The notes: generated by a model not told the origin, from the sequence alone. Shown: positions 9,088-17,087, numbered from the stretch's first letter. The stretch: DNA of 64,000 nucleotides from Streptomyces kaniharaensis (GCF_009569385.1 NZ_WBOF01000001.1:3482001-3546000), one strand, 5' to 3'. A program made the numbers and translations.

Positions 9088-9099
9088 CCGATCAGAGGA

Positions 9100-9696
9100 T
9101 CAGCCGGCGAGGGCGGCGCGGCCGGCCAGGACGACGGCGGTGTGCTTGGCGACGCGCTCGCCGAGGTGCTCGGCGGTGGCGATGTCGGCCTTGTGCACGG
9201 CCTCGGCGCCGGCGTCGGACGGGGAGGAGGCGGCGGCGCCGTTGAAGAAGCCGAGGCGGTTGAGGTCGTTCTCGGTGGCGGTGGTGGAGTTCCAGCCGGG
9301 CTTGAGGCCGAGGTTGACCCAGTTCATGCCGTGCTGGGCGGCGAGGGTCTGGAAGAAGCCGAGGGTGCCGGCCTTGTCACCGCTCTTGGAGGCGGAGTTG
9401 GTGAAGCCGGCGGCGACCTTGTCCAGCCAGGCGTCGGTGAACCAGCGCTTGCTGCTGGCCTCGGCGAAGACGTGGAAGGCGCCGGAGGCGGTGCCCATGT
9501 AGGTGGGGGAGCCGAAGACGACGGCGTCGGCGGCGTCGAGCTGGGCCCACTGCTCGTCGGTGATGGTGTCGACGGCGATCGAGACGACCTCGGCACCGCC
9601 GGCGACGGCGCCGCGGGCGACGGCCTCGGCGATGACGGCGGTGTGGCCGTAGCCGGAGTGGTAGGCGATGGCGACGGTCGGGCGGATGGCGGTCAT
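9100..9696 (-). CDS. Flavodoxin-fold NAD(P)H-dependent oxidoreductase (WrbA-like)
   Basis: 198 residues. The N-terminal VAIAYHSGYGHTAVIAEAVARG is the FMN phosphate-binding loop of flavodoxin/WrbA proteins (S/T-G-x-G-x-T type), and VVFGSPTYMGTASGAFHVF is the second flavin-contact segment. It probably reduces quinones or related electrophiles. ATG at 9696 has AGGAG 8 nt upstream. It is transcribed divergently from an HxlR regulator across a 165-bp region containing a perfect inverted repeat, so it is very likely the regulator's target. Confidence 0.88.
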   Translation of the reverse strand: MTAIRPTVAIAYHSGYGHTAVIAEAVARGAVAGGAEVVSIAVDTITDEQWAQLDAADAVVFGSPTYMGTASGAFHVFAEASSKRWFTDAWLDKVAAGFTNSASKSGDKAGTLGFFQTLAAQHGMNWVNLGLKPGWNSTTATENDLNRLGFFNGAAASSPSDAGAEAVHKADIATAEHLGERVAKHTAVVLAGRAALAG

Positions 9697-9788
9697 GTGG
9701 GCACTCCTGTGCGGTGACGAGCGCGAACGGTGGCGGCTGCGCGTGGAGAAGGACCGGGTGGGGCGGCGAGCCGCGCCCCCGGTCGAAC

Positions 9789-9841
9789 GGTCTCCAATAT
9801 AGACCAGGTCTCCATTGGTTACCAGGAGTGGATTGGAGACC
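9789..9841. promoter_or_regulatory. Operator between reductase and HxlR regulator genes
   Basis: A perfect 10-bp inverted repeat, GGTCTCCAAT (9789-9798) and ATTGGAGACC (9832-9841), with a third copy GGTCTCCATT at 9808-9817, lies in the divergent promoter region. A TATATT hexamer reading leftward (9801-9796) overlaps the first arm and could be the -10 of the reductase gene. The layout suggests the HxlR-type regulator binds here and controls both directions. Confidence 0.6.
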
Positions 9842-9861
9842 GGGCCGGTACCCTGGACGGC

Positions 9862-10416
9862 ATGACGACGCAGGAGCGGGACCGGCCCGGGCGGGACCAG
9901 TCGACGGCCGGGCCGGAGGCGATACGGGATGCGGCCCGGGGAGACGTGGCCCAGGAAGACGCAGCCCGGGAAGAGGCCTGCGAGGCGATGCGCGGGACGG
10001 CCTGCGAGGCGGCGCGCGAGACGGTCTGCGAGGGCGCGGACGGCGAAGAGGCGCTCGACATCTTCGCCCAGCGCTGTCCGAGCCGCGTGATGTTCGCCGA
10101 ACTCGTCGACAAGTGGTCGATGCTGATCCTGATGAGCCTCGCCGCGTGCGGCCCGCAGCGCTTCTCCGAGCTCCAGCGCGCGGTCGGTGGGGTCAGCCGC
10201 AAGATGCTCACCCAGTCGCTGCGCACCCTGGAGCGGGACGGACTGGTGCGCCGCACGGTGTATCCGGAGACGCCGCCGCGGGTGGTGTACGGGCTGCTGC
10301 CACTGGGCGCGGAGCTGGCCGAGCTGCTGGCGCCCCTTGGACGTTGGACGGAGCAGCACACCGAGCAGATGATCGCGGCCCGCAAGGCGTTCGACCAGGC
10401 GCACACCGACGGCTGA
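9862..10416 (+). CDS. HxlR-family winged-helix transcriptional regulator
   Basis: 184 residues. A variable charged N-terminus (to about 65) precedes the HxlR domain: CPSRVMFAELVDKWSMLILMSLAACGPQRFSELQRAVGGVSRKMLTQSL and the wing RTVYPETPPRVVYGLLPLG. The conserved Cys that heads HxlR domains is present (QRCPSR), so thiol sensing is possible. The ATG at 9862 is the first Met of the frame and has no strong ribosome site. Its divergent neighbour is a flavodoxin-like reductase, a usual HxlR target in quinone or electrophile stress. Confidence 0.85.
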   Translation: MTTQERDRPGRDQSTAGPEAIRDAARGDVAQEDAAREEACEAMRGTACEAARETVCEGADGEEALDIFAQRCPSRVMFAELVDKWSMLILMSLAACGPQRFSELQRAVGGVSRKMLTQSLRTLERDGLVRRTVYPETPPRVVYGLLPLGAELAELLAPLGRWTEQHTEQMIAARKAFDQAHTDG

Positions 10417-10481
10417 GTCTCGCGGTCGAGGCGGGCCGTCGGGCCTGCGGACTCGATTTCCCTTTCGGGTCGCCCGCCGTG

Positions 10482-10487
10482 TAATGT
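10482..10487 (+). promoter_or_regulatory. Probable -10 element of the tRNA-Thr gene
   Basis: TAATGT lies 21 nt upstream of the mature tRNA 5' end, a normal distance for a short tRNA leader. No convincing -35 hexamer was seen. Confidence 0.4.
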
Positions 10488-10507
10488 CTTCCTTGTTCGG
10501 CCGGTTC

Positions 10508-10580
10508 GCCCCTATAGCTCAGTCGGTAGAGCGTCTCCATGGTAAGGAGAAGGTCTGCGGTTCGATTCCGCATGGGGGCT
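10508..10580 (+). tRNA. tRNA-Thr (anticodon GGU)
   Basis: A cloverleaf can be folded. The acceptor arm GCCCCTA pairs with TGGGGGC, the D arm contains AGCTCAGTCGGTAGAGC, and the anticodon stem TCTCC/GGAGA encloses loop ATGGTAA (anticodon GGT, threonine ACC/ACU). The T arm has TTCGATT. The discriminator is T and CCA is not encoded. Confidence 0.95.
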
Positions 10581-10585
10581 CCGCT

Positions 10586-10617
10586 GAAAGACCCTCGCCC
10601 TCGGGCGGGGGTCTTTC
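10586..10617 (+). terminator. Terminator after tRNA-Thr
   Basis: Two-part hairpin: GAAAGACCC (10586-10594) pairs with GGGTCTTTC (10609-10617), with an inner CGCCC/GGGCG stem, followed by a short T-rich stretch (CGCTTTTCC). Confidence 0.8.
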
Positions 10618-10749
10618 GCTTTTCCCCGGAAAGTGCGCGGCACGTGCGACGGTCTGGCGTGCCGGGTGCGGAATGCGCTGTGATGGTGCGTCATCGGCCG
10701 CCCGCCCAACGGGTGCGGGCGCGAGCCGGACCCCGACCGGGAGGGCGTC

Positions 10750-11418
10750 ATGGGCGTTCGACTCGTGGTGGTCGACGACCACCGGCTGCTGGCCGAGGCG
10801 CTGGCGACCGCGCTCCAGCTGCGCGGTCACCGGGTGCTCGCGGTCGGTTCGCCGGCCTGCGTCGCCGCCGATCTGGTGGCCGGGAGGCGGCCCGAGGTGT
10901 GCCTGCTCGGGGTGGCCGCGCCGGCCGAGCCGGGGGCCTTCGACGGGTTGCGCCGGATCCGCCGGGAGCGGCCCGAGGTGGCCGTGATCGTGCTCGGCCC
11001 GGTAGGTGAACTGCGTGGCGTGGCAGGCGCGTTCGCGGCCGGCGCGGCGGGGTACGTGCCCAGCGACGAGCGGATCGAGGTGGTCGAGCGGGCGATCGGG
11101 CGGGCCCGGGCGGGCGAGGCCGCGGTGGACGTGGACGTGCTGCGGGAGGCCTTCGACCAACTGCTGCGGCCGGCCGCCGAGCCGGACGACGAGGCGGTGC
11201 GGCTGCTGCGCCTGCTGACGCGCCGTGAGGTGCAGGTGCTGGCCCGGATCGCGGACGGCGAGGACACCGCGGCGATCGCGGCCGGGATGCGGATCGCCGC
11301 GAGCACCGCCCGGACGCACGTCCAGCGGGTGCTGATGAAGCTCGGTGCGCGGACCCGGCTGGAGGCGGCGGCGGTGGCCGCGAGGACCGGTCTGCTGGAG
11401 CGGATGGCCGGGGGCTGA
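10750..11418 (+). CDS. LuxR-type response regulator with degenerate receiver domain
   Basis: 222 residues: a receiver-like domain (1-120) and a LuxR/NarL helix-turn-helix (about 150-215; LTRREVQVLARIADGEDTAAIAAGM...TARTHVQRVLMKLG). The acidic pair D9/D10 is kept (VVVDDHR). The phosphoacceptor Asp is replaced by Gly (CLLG54VAAP instead of LLD), the switch Thr/Ser is absent (VLGPVG), and the conserved Lys is Ser (GYVPSDE). It therefore cannot be phosphorylated in the usual way and no kinase gene is adjacent. ATG at 10750 has GGGAGG 5 nt upstream. It shares its start and end motifs with the regulator at 12877 across galE. Confidence 0.85.
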   Translation: MGVRLVVVDDHRLLAEALATALQLRGHRVLAVGSPACVAADLVAGRRPEVCLLGVAAPAEPGAFDGLRRIRRERPEVAVIVLGPVGELRGVAGAFAAGAAGYVPSDERIEVVERAIGRARAGEAAVDVDVLREAFDQLLRPAAEPDDEAVRLLRLLTRREVQVLARIADGEDTAAIAAGMRIAASTARTHVQRVLMKLGARTRLEAAAVAARTGLLERMAGG

Positions 11419-11595
11419 ACGAGACGGACGGCCCGGGGCCGAACCCGCCGGAAGCAATCCGGGACCGGCCCGGGAACAGTCCCGGAGGGTGGTCCCGAGC
11501 ACTCCCGGCGGCCAGGGAGAATGGGCCGCAGTCGTTCGCACGTTTCCGATGGCCCCGCCCGATCCGGCGGACCATCGCCCGCTGGAGGTCTCATC

Positions 11596-12558
11596 ATGAG
11601 TAAGTACCTGGTCACGGGTGGCGCCGGCTATGTCGGCAGCGTGGTGGCCGCCCACCTGCTGGAGGCCGGGCACCAGGTGACCGTCCTGGACGACCTCTCG
11701 ACGGGCTTCCGCGAGGGCGTGCCGGCCGGTGCCGAGTTCGTCGAGGGCCGGATCCAGGACGCCGGCGAGGTGCTGGACGGCTCCTTCGACGGCGTGCTGC
11801 ACTTCGCCGCCTCCTCGCAGGTCGGCGAGTCGGTCGTGGACCCGGAGAAGTACTGGCGCAACAACGTCGCCGGCTCGCTGGAGCTGATCAGCGCGATGCG
11901 CGCCGCCGGTGTGCGCAAGCTGGTGTTCTCCTCCACCGCCGCCACCTACGGCGAGCCGGAGGTCGTGCCGATCGCCGAGACCGCCCGTACCGCGCCGACC
12001 AACACCTACGGTGCCACCAAGCTGGCCGTCGACCACCTGATCACCAGCGAGGCCGTCGCCCACGGCCTGGCCGCCGTCTCGCTGCGCTACTTCAACGTGG
12101 CCGGCGCGTACGGCGCGTACGGCGAGCGGCACGACCCCGAGTCGCACCTGATCCCGCTGGTCTTCCAGGCCGCGCTGGGCCAGCGCCCGCACATCGCGGT
12201 GTACGGCGACGACTACCCGACCCCGGACGGCACCTGCATCCGCGACTACATCCACGTCGCCGACCTGGCCGACGCCCACCTGCTGGCGCTGGACGCGGCC
12301 AAGCCGGGCGAGCACCTGATCTGCAACCTGGGCAACGGCAGCGGCTTCTCGGTGCGCGAGGTGATCGAGTCGGTCAAGCGCGTCACCGGCCGGGAGATCC
12401 CGGTGCAGGTCTCCGGCCGCCGGGCCGGCGACCCGGCCGTGCTGGTGGCCTCGGCCGAGCGCGCCCACCAGGCCCTGGGCTGGACGCCGCGCCGCCCGAA
12501 CCTGGACGACATCGTCGCCGACGCCTGGAAGTTCACCCTGGAGAAGAACGGCAGCTGA
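11596..12558 (+). CDS. galE: UDP-glucose 4-epimerase
   Basis: 320 residues, an extended SDR enzyme interconverting UDP-glucose and UDP-galactose with bound NAD. The nucleotide-binding loop is [10 protein letters not shown] (6-15), the catalytic Y138-x-x-x-K142 sits in TNTYGATK, and T114 in FSSTAATYG takes the Ser/Thr role. [33 protein letters not shown] and the C-terminal LGWTPRR are classic GalE blocks. ATG at 11596 is preceded by GGAGG. It ends at a strong hairpin. It is flanked by two atypical response regulators but not clearly in operon with them (178-bp gap upstream). Confidence 0.95.
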   Translation: MSKYLVTGGAGYVGSVVAAHLLEAGHQVTVLDDLSTGFREGVPAGAEFVEGRIQDAGEVLDGSFDGVLHFAASSQVGESVVDPEKYWRNNVAGSLELISAMRAAGVRKLVFSSTAATYGEPEVVPIAETARTAPTNTYGATKLAVDHLITSEAVAHGLAAVSLRYFNVAGAYGAYGERHDPESHLIPLVFQAALGQRPHIAVYGDDYPTPDGTCIRDYIHVADLADAHLLALDAAKPGEHLICNLGNGSGFSVREVIESVKRVTGREIPVQVSGRRAGDPAVLVASAERAHQALGWTPRRPNLDDIVADAWKFTLEKNGS

Positions 12559-12577
12559 GCCGGTCCGATCCGCAGGG

Positions 12578-12612
12578 CAGGCGCCGCCCCGAGTCGAACG
12601 GGGCGGCGCCTG
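12578..12612 (+). terminator. Terminator after galE
   Basis: A perfect 13-bp GC-rich stem (12578-12590 with 12600-12612) with a 9-nt loop lies 20 nt after the galE stop. There is no U tract, as is common in actinomycetes. Confidence 0.8.
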
Positions 12613-12876
12613 CGCCTGTCCGGGTGCGGAATGCGCCGAGAACCGGCGCTGCCCCCGGCGCTGCACCCGGTGACGCCACTGCATGTCCTGATCAAATCCA
12701 GCCACGTCTACACCTCCTGACGAAACTTCACCAAACCACCACGAGCGCGATCCCCGGCCCGTACGCTGAGTGCGGTACCGGTTGAGGGGCGCGGGGGGCA
12801 GTAACGACCGGATCGCGGGCGCCGGGGCCGGTCCCCGCCCCGGGCTCGGGCCGGTCTGAGCAGGGGGGTAGTGACG
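12613..12876. other. Non-coding stretch between galE and the second response regulator
   Basis: No gene is supported here. The notable element is a perfect Shine-Dalgarno AGGAGGT read on the minus strand (12718-12712), 6 nt before a GTG at 12705. The frame that follows has no stop until deep inside antisense galE, so it is not called a gene. Confidence 0.5.
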
Positions 12877-13815
12877 ATGGGGCGGATCCGCGTCCTGGTG
12901 GTCGACGACCACCGGATCTTCGCCGAGGCCCTGGCCGCGGCGCTGGCCGCCGAGCCCGACGTCGAGGTGGGTGCGGCCGGCAGCGCGGCCGCCGCCGAGC
13001 GCGCGTTGGAGCGCGCCGCCGTCGAGGGCCGGGCCTTCGACGTCGTCCTGATCGACGCGGACCTCGGGGCCGAGGCCGCCCCGCCCGGCCTGCGCAGACC
13101 CGGCCGGCCCGGCGCGGAGCCACCGGATCCGGCCCGCCGCCCGGCCGTCACGGTGCCGCTGCCCCGCCGCCCGGCCGTCCCGCCGCCCGGGGTGGGCGCC
13201 CGGCCCGCGAACCCCCTGCGGCCCGACCCCCAGCGCACGGACCAGTTGCGCGCGGACCAGCTGCGGCCGGTCGCCCCGCCGCCGGACGGGATCTCCCTGC
13301 TCGCCCGGCTCCGCCGCGGCCACCCCGGACTGCGCGCGATCGTGCTGGCCACCGCCGACGACCCGCACCGCGCCGCCCGGGCCCTGCATGCGGGGGCCAC
13401 CGGCTGGGTGGCGAAGGAGAGTTCGCTCGCCCGGCTGCTCGCCGTCGTACGGGGGGTGCTGCGGGACGAGACGCACCTGCCGCCCGCACTGCTCACCGGC
13501 GTGATCCGCGAGCTCACCACGGCCCGGCGCGACCGCACCGAGAGCGAGCGGCTGGTCGAGACGCTGACCCCGCGGGAGAAGCAGATCCTGCGTTGCATGG
13601 TCGCGGGCCTGGGCCGGCAGGCGGTCGCGGAGCGGCTCTACCTGTCTCCGCACACTGTCCGCACCCACATGCAGAACGTGCTCGGCAAGCTGGGGGTGCA
13701 CTCGACCCTCGCCGCCGTCGCGGTCGCCCGCCGGGCCGGGGTGAGCCCCGCCGAACCGGCCGCGCCCACGGCACCGCCGTCCGTCGCCTCGACCACGGTG
13801 CCGGGTGCGGGGTAG
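12877..13815 (+). CDS. LuxR-type response regulator with ~70-residue insertion in the receiver domain
   Basis: 312 residues. The receiver starts normally (VLVVDDHR, D10/D11; phosphoacceptor D60 in VVLID60ADLG). Directly after the phosphorylation loop comes a Pro/Arg/Ala-rich stretch (about 66-137) absent from normal receivers. The fold then resumes with DGISLLARLRRGHPGLRAIVLAT159 and GWVAK180E, which keep the switch Thr and the Lys. A LuxR helix-turn-helix follows (LTPREKQILRCMVAGLGRQAVAERL...VRTHMQNVLGKLG). ATG at 12877 lies 8 nt after AGGGGGG; GTG at 12871 is too close to it. No kinase is adjacent. It converges on a MarR gene 7 bp away. Confidence 0.88.
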   Translation: MGRIRVLVVDDHRIFAEALAAALAAEPDVEVGAAGSAAAAERALERAAVEGRAFDVVLIDADLGAEAAPPGLRRPGRPGAEPPDPARRPAVTVPLPRRPAVPPPGVGARPANPLRPDPQRTDQLRADQLRPVAPPPDGISLLARLRRGHPGLRAIVLATADDPHRAARALHAGATGWVAKESSLARLLAVVRGVLRDETHLPPALLTGVIRELTTARRDRTESERLVETLTPREKQILRCMVAGLGRQAVAERLYLSPHTVRTHMQNVLGKLGVHSTLAAVAVARRAGVSPAEPAAPTAPPSVASTTVPGAG

Positions 13816-13822
13816 CGGCGGC

Positions 13823-14320
13823 TCAGCCCGGGATGTTGTCGAAGGGTGCGACCAACAGTCGCAGCAGTGCGGCGAGTTCGCCCTGCTGGCCGGAGGTGAG
13901 CTGGGCGAGGAGTTCGCGCTCGTGCGCGAGCAGTCCGGCGAGTGCCTGGTCGGCGCGGTCGCGGCCGTCGTCGGTGAGCCGGACCAGCACGCCGCGCCGG
14001 TCGTCCGGGTCGGGCAGGCGCTTGACCAGGCCCTTGCCGGTGAGCCGGTCGATCCGGTTGGTCATGGTGCCGGAGGTGACCAGGGTCTGGGTGAGGAGCT
14101 GTCCGGGGGAGAGCTGGTAGGGGGAGCCGGCCCGCCGCAGGGCGGTCAGGACGTCGAACTCCCAGGGCTCCAGGCCGTGCTCGGCGAACGCGGTCCGGCG
14201 GGCGCGGTCCAGGTGCCGGGCGAGTCGGCTGACCCGGCTGAGCACCTCCAGCGGCTCCACGTCGAGGTCGGGGCGCTCCCGGCGCCACGCTGCGACCAGC
14301 CTGTCGACCTCGTCCTCCAT
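13823..14320 (-). CDS. MarR-family transcriptional regulator
   Basis: 165 residues with the MarR winged helix: FDVLTALRRAGSPYQLSPGQLLTQTLVTSGTMTNRIDRLTGKGLVKRLPDPDDRRGVLVRLTDDGR, including the DxR wing (DPDDRRG). ATG at 14320 has no ribosome site, but TACACT (14333-14328) lies 7 nt upstream, so the mRNA is probably leaderless. It is divergent from a SAM-dependent methyltransferase gene, with two 14-bp palindromes between them, so it likely controls both itself and the methyltransferase. Confidence 0.9.
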   Translation of the reverse strand: MEDEVDRLVAAWRRERPDLDVEPLEVLSRVSRLARHLDRARRTAFAEHGLEPWEFDVLTALRRAGSPYQLSPGQLLTQTLVTSGTMTNRIDRLTGKGLVKRLPDPDDRRGVLVRLTDDGRDRADQALAGLLAHERELLAQLTSGQQGELAALLRLLVAPFDNIPG

Positions 14321-14358
14321 GACGATCAGTGTATCGGTGGATGTGTCGATGTGAAGTC

Positions 14359-14414
14359 TCTTGACATCGAGAAATGTGCCCGCGAGGCTGAACGGAGATA
14401 TCTTGATGTCGAGA
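14359..14414. promoter_or_regulatory. Tandem MarR operators
   Basis: Two near-identical palindromes, TCTTGACATCGAGA (14359-14372) and TCTTGATGTCGAGA (14401-14414), stand 42 bp apart (four helical turns) between the divergent marR and tam genes. TCTTGA/TCGAGA half sites are typical of MarR-family dimers. Confidence 0.75.
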
Positions 14415-14431
14415 TACCTGTGAGGTGTGCC

Positions 14432-15223
14432 ATGACCACCCCCGTCTGGGACCCGGCCCAGTACCTGCGCTTCGCCGACGAACGGACCCGCCCGCTGCGC
14501 GATCTGCTCGCCCGCGTCCCCGCCCTGCCGCACGAGCCCGCCGCGACGATCCTCGACATCGGCTGCGGCCCCGGCAACTCCACCGCCGTCCTGCGCGAAC
14601 GCTGGCAGCAGGCCCGGATCACCGGCATCGACAACTCCGCCCCCATGCTCGCCACCGCCCGCGCCGAAGGCGAACCCACCGCCGACTACCTCCTCGCCGA
14701 CGCCCGCGACTACGACCCGGCCCCCGCCCAGCCGGACCTGATCGTCTCCAACGCGACCCTCCAGTGGGTCGACGGTCACATCGAGCTGATCCCGCGCTGG
14801 GCCGCTGCGCTCGGGCCCGGCGGGGCCGTCGCCTTCCAAGTGCCCGGCAACTTCGGCTCGCCCAGCCACACCCTGCTCGCCGAGCTCCGCCGCAGCCCCC
14901 GCTGGCGTGACGCCCTCGGCGACGACACCACTCGCGCCGGCGTCCACGAGCCCGGGCGGTACCTCGACGCCCTCGTCGGGGCCGGCTGCAGCCCCGACGT
15001 CTGGGAGACCACCTACAGCACCCTGCTCCCCGGCCCCGATCCCGTCCTGGAGTGGGTCAAGGGCACCGCCCTGCGGCCCGTCCTCACCTGGCTCACCGAC
15101 CCGGCGCAGCGGGCCGCCTTCCTCGCCGAGTACGGGACGCTCCTGCGCGAGGCCTACCCCGCCGGACCGCACGGCACGGTCTTCCCGTTCCGGCGGATCT
15201 TCGCGGTCGGCGTCAAGCGGTAG
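14432..15223 (+). CDS. tam: Trans-aconitate 2-methyltransferase
   Basis: 263 residues, class I SAM methyltransferase. The opening WDPAQYLRFADERTRPLRDLLARVP matches Tam proteins, and the SAM loop is ILDIGCGPGNSTAVL. GIDNSAPMLATA, ADARDYDPAPAQPDLIVSNATLQWV and FPFRRIFAVGVKR are further Tam blocks. It methyl-esterifies trans-aconitate, a side product that inhibits aconitase. ATG at 14432 has an AGGT site. It is divergent from the MarR gene and probably repressed by it. Confidence 0.88.
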   Translation: MTTPVWDPAQYLRFADERTRPLRDLLARVPALPHEPAATILDIGCGPGNSTAVLRERWQQARITGIDNSAPMLATARAEGEPTADYLLADARDYDPAPAQPDLIVSNATLQWVDGHIELIPRWAAALGPGGAVAFQVPGNFGSPSHTLLAELRRSPRWRDALGDDTTRAGVHEPGRYLDALVGAGCSPDVWETTYSTLLPGPDPVLEWVKGTALRPVLTWLTDPAQRAAFLAEYGTLLREAYPAGPHGTVFPFRRIFAVGVKR

Positions 15224-15309
15224 CCGGGCTCAGGACAAGCGAAGGCCCGGGACGACCGGGCTCAGGACAAACTGGCCCAGGGCGAGCGACAGCCGGGGTC
15301 AGGGCCTGG

Positions 15310-16107
15310 TCAGGCCTTGCGTTCGCCGACCAGGTTCGGGTGCCGCTCCAGGCCCTCGAGCCCGTGCCAGGCCAGATTCACCAGATGCGCCGCGACCTGC
15401 GCCTTGTCCGGCTTGCGGACCTCCAGCCACCACTGCCCGGTCAGCGCCACCATCCCGACCAGCATCTGCGAGTACATCGGGGCCAGCCGCGCGTCGAAGC
15501 CGCGGGCCTTGAACTCCAGGCCCAGGATGTCCTCCACCTGCGTCGCGATGTCGCTGATCAGCGACGCGAAGGTGCCGGTCGACTGGGCCACCGGCGAGTC
15601 CCGCACCAGGATCCGGAAGCCGTCCGTCGAGGTGTCGATGTAGTCCATCAGCGCGAAGGCGGCCTGCTCCAGCAGCTCGCGCGAGTGCCCGCCGGTCAGC
15701 GCCCCGGTGACCATGTCCAGCAGCAACTGCATCTCGCGGTCCACCACCACCGCGTACAGCCCCTCCTTGCCCCCGAAGTGCTCGTACACCACCGGCTTCG
15801 ACACCCCGGCCCGCTCGGCGATCTCCTCCACCGACGTGCCGTCGTAGCCGCGCTCCGCGAACACCGTTCGACCGATCTCCAGCAGCTGCTCCCGCCGCTG
15901 CTTGCCGGTCATCCGCACCCGCCCCCCACGGCGGCGGGGCGCCGACGCGACCTCACCGTCCGGCGCCGCCCCGCCCGCCGGGGCGGCGGCACGCGGACGG
16001 GCCTGCGCCGCATCGGGCGCCGCGTCCGTCCGCATGCCGTGATGACCGCCTGTGCTGTCTGCGCTGCTCCCGTTCACCCCTCCATCATGCTGGAAGCGCG
16101 CCTTCAT
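15310..16107 (-). CDS. TetR-family regulator of the adjacent desaturase
   Basis: Up to 265 residues. The TetR helix-turn-helix is clear (RREQLLEIGRTVFAERGYDGTSVEEIAERAGVSKPVVYEHFGGKEGLYAVVVDREM), followed by a helical ligand domain ending LVNLAWHGLEGLERHPN. The start is uncertain: ATG at 16107 overlaps the desaturase stop as ATGA (coupled translation), and ATG at 16035 would remove a low-complexity Gly/Ala/Arg-rich leader. A regulator coupled to an acyl desaturase suggests sensing of acyl-CoA or fatty acid and control of membrane unsaturation. Palindromes upstream of the desaturase are its likely site. Confidence 0.88.
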   Translation of the reverse strand: MKARFQHDGGVNGSSADSTGGHHGMRTDAAPDAAQARPRAAAPAGGAAPDGEVASAPRRRGGRVRMTGKQRREQLLEIGRTVFAERGYDGTSVEEIAERAGVSKPVVYEHFGGKEGLYAVVVDREMQLLLDMVTGALTGGHSRELLEQAAFALMDYIDTSTDGFRILVRDSPVAQSTGTFASLISDIATQVEDILGLEFKARGFDARLAPMYSQMLVGMVALTGQWWLEVRKPDKAQVAAHLVNLAWHGLEGLERHPNLVGERKA

Positions 16108-17087
16108 GCGGCGCGGCGGGCGGCGATCCGCCGTGCGTCCGGCCAGCGGACGTCCCGGACCCAGCCGGCCAGCTCGAACCAGCGGATCAGGCGCGCCGAG
16201 GAGTCGATCTGCCCCTGCAGGACACCGTGCCGGGCCGAGGTCGGGTCTGCGTGGTGCAGGTTGTGCCAGGACTCGCCGCAGGAGAGCACGGCCAGCCACC
16301 AGACGTTGCCCGAACGGTCCCGGGAGCGGAACGGGCGGCGGCCCACCGCGTGGCAGATCGAGTTGATCGACCAGGTGACGTGGTGCAGCAGCGCCACCCG
16401 GACCAGCGAGCCCCAGAAGAAGGCGGACAGCGCGCCCTGCCAGGACAGCGTCACCAGGCCGCCGACCAGCGGGGGCAGCAGCAGCGAGAGCGTCGTCCAG
16501 AGCCAGAACAGCCGGGAGATCCGCCGCATGGCCGGGTCGTTGACCAGGTCCGGCGCGTACTTGAGCTGCGGGGTCTGCTCCTCGTCGAACATCCAGCCCA
16601 TGTGCGCCCACCACAGGCCCTTGAGCAGCGCCGGGAGGCTCTCCCCGTAGCGCCACGGCGAGTGCGGGTCGCCCTCCTTGTCACTGAACCTGTGGTGCTT
16701 GCGGTGGTCGGCCACCCAGCGCACCAGCGGGCCCTCGACGGCCAGGCTGCCGGCGACGGCGAGGGCGACGCGCATCGGGCGGTCGGCCTTGAAGGCGCCG
16801 TGGGTGAAGTAGCGGTGGTAGCCGACGGTGATGCCGTGGCAGGTGAGGAAGTACATGGCGGTGGTGATCGCCACGTCCGTCCACCCCAGGCTCCACCCCC
16901 AGGCCACCGGCACGGCGGCCACCAGCGCGGCGAACGGCACGGCGATGAACAGCGCGAGCGCGATCCGCTCGGCGGCGCCCTGCTTCTCCCCGCCGCGGGT
17001 CGCGGACACCCGGCTGGGGGCGAGGTCGGGGGTGTCGATCGACGGCGCGGTGGACCCGGCGCGCGCCTCGCCGGCCTGGATGGTCAT
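16104..17087 (-). CDS. Acyl-CoA / fatty acid delta-9 desaturase
   Basis: 327 residues, membrane di-iron desaturase. The three histidine boxes are GYHRYFTH, ADHRKHHRFSD and SWHNLHHADPTSARHG, with GDPHSPW after the second. Hydrophobic segments form two membrane hairpins. It introduces a double bond into saturated acyl chains using oxygen and a reductase or ferredoxin. ATG at 17087 has AAGGGA 7 nt upstream. It forms an operon with the TetR gene downstream (ATGA overlap). An N-terminal low-complexity extension of ~45 residues precedes the first helix. Confidence 0.93.
   Translation of the reverse strand: MTIQAGEARAGSTAPSIDTPDLAPSRVSATRGGEKQGAAERIALALFIAVPFAALVAAVPVAWGWSLGWTDVAITTAMYFLTCHGITVGYHRYFTHGAFKADRPMRVALAVAGSLAVEGPLVRWVADHRKHHRFSDKEGDPHSPWRYGESLPALLKGLWWAHMGWMFDEEQTPQLKYAPDLVNDPAMRRISRLFWLWTTLSLLLPPLVGGLVTLSWQGALSAFFWGSLVRVALLHHVTWSINSICHAVGRRPFRSRDRSGNVWWLAVLSCGESWHNLHHADPTSARHGVLQGQIDSSARLIRWFELAGWVRDVRWPDARRIAARRAA

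Noticed and set aside
8310..9245. Overlapping 311-codon ORF in a second frame of the MFS gene
   Set aside because: A shadow of the transporter frame, Gly/Ala/Arg-rich without domains.
10519..13701. A 1060-codon minus-strand open frame over the regulators and galE
   Set aside because: Antisense to well-defined genes, though it contains the odd Shine-Dalgarno reported separately.
15224..15275. Direct repeat CGGGCTCAGGACAA twice, 35 bp apart, after tam
   Set aside because: A short repeat in a convergent gap with no symmetry or promoter context; probably neutral.
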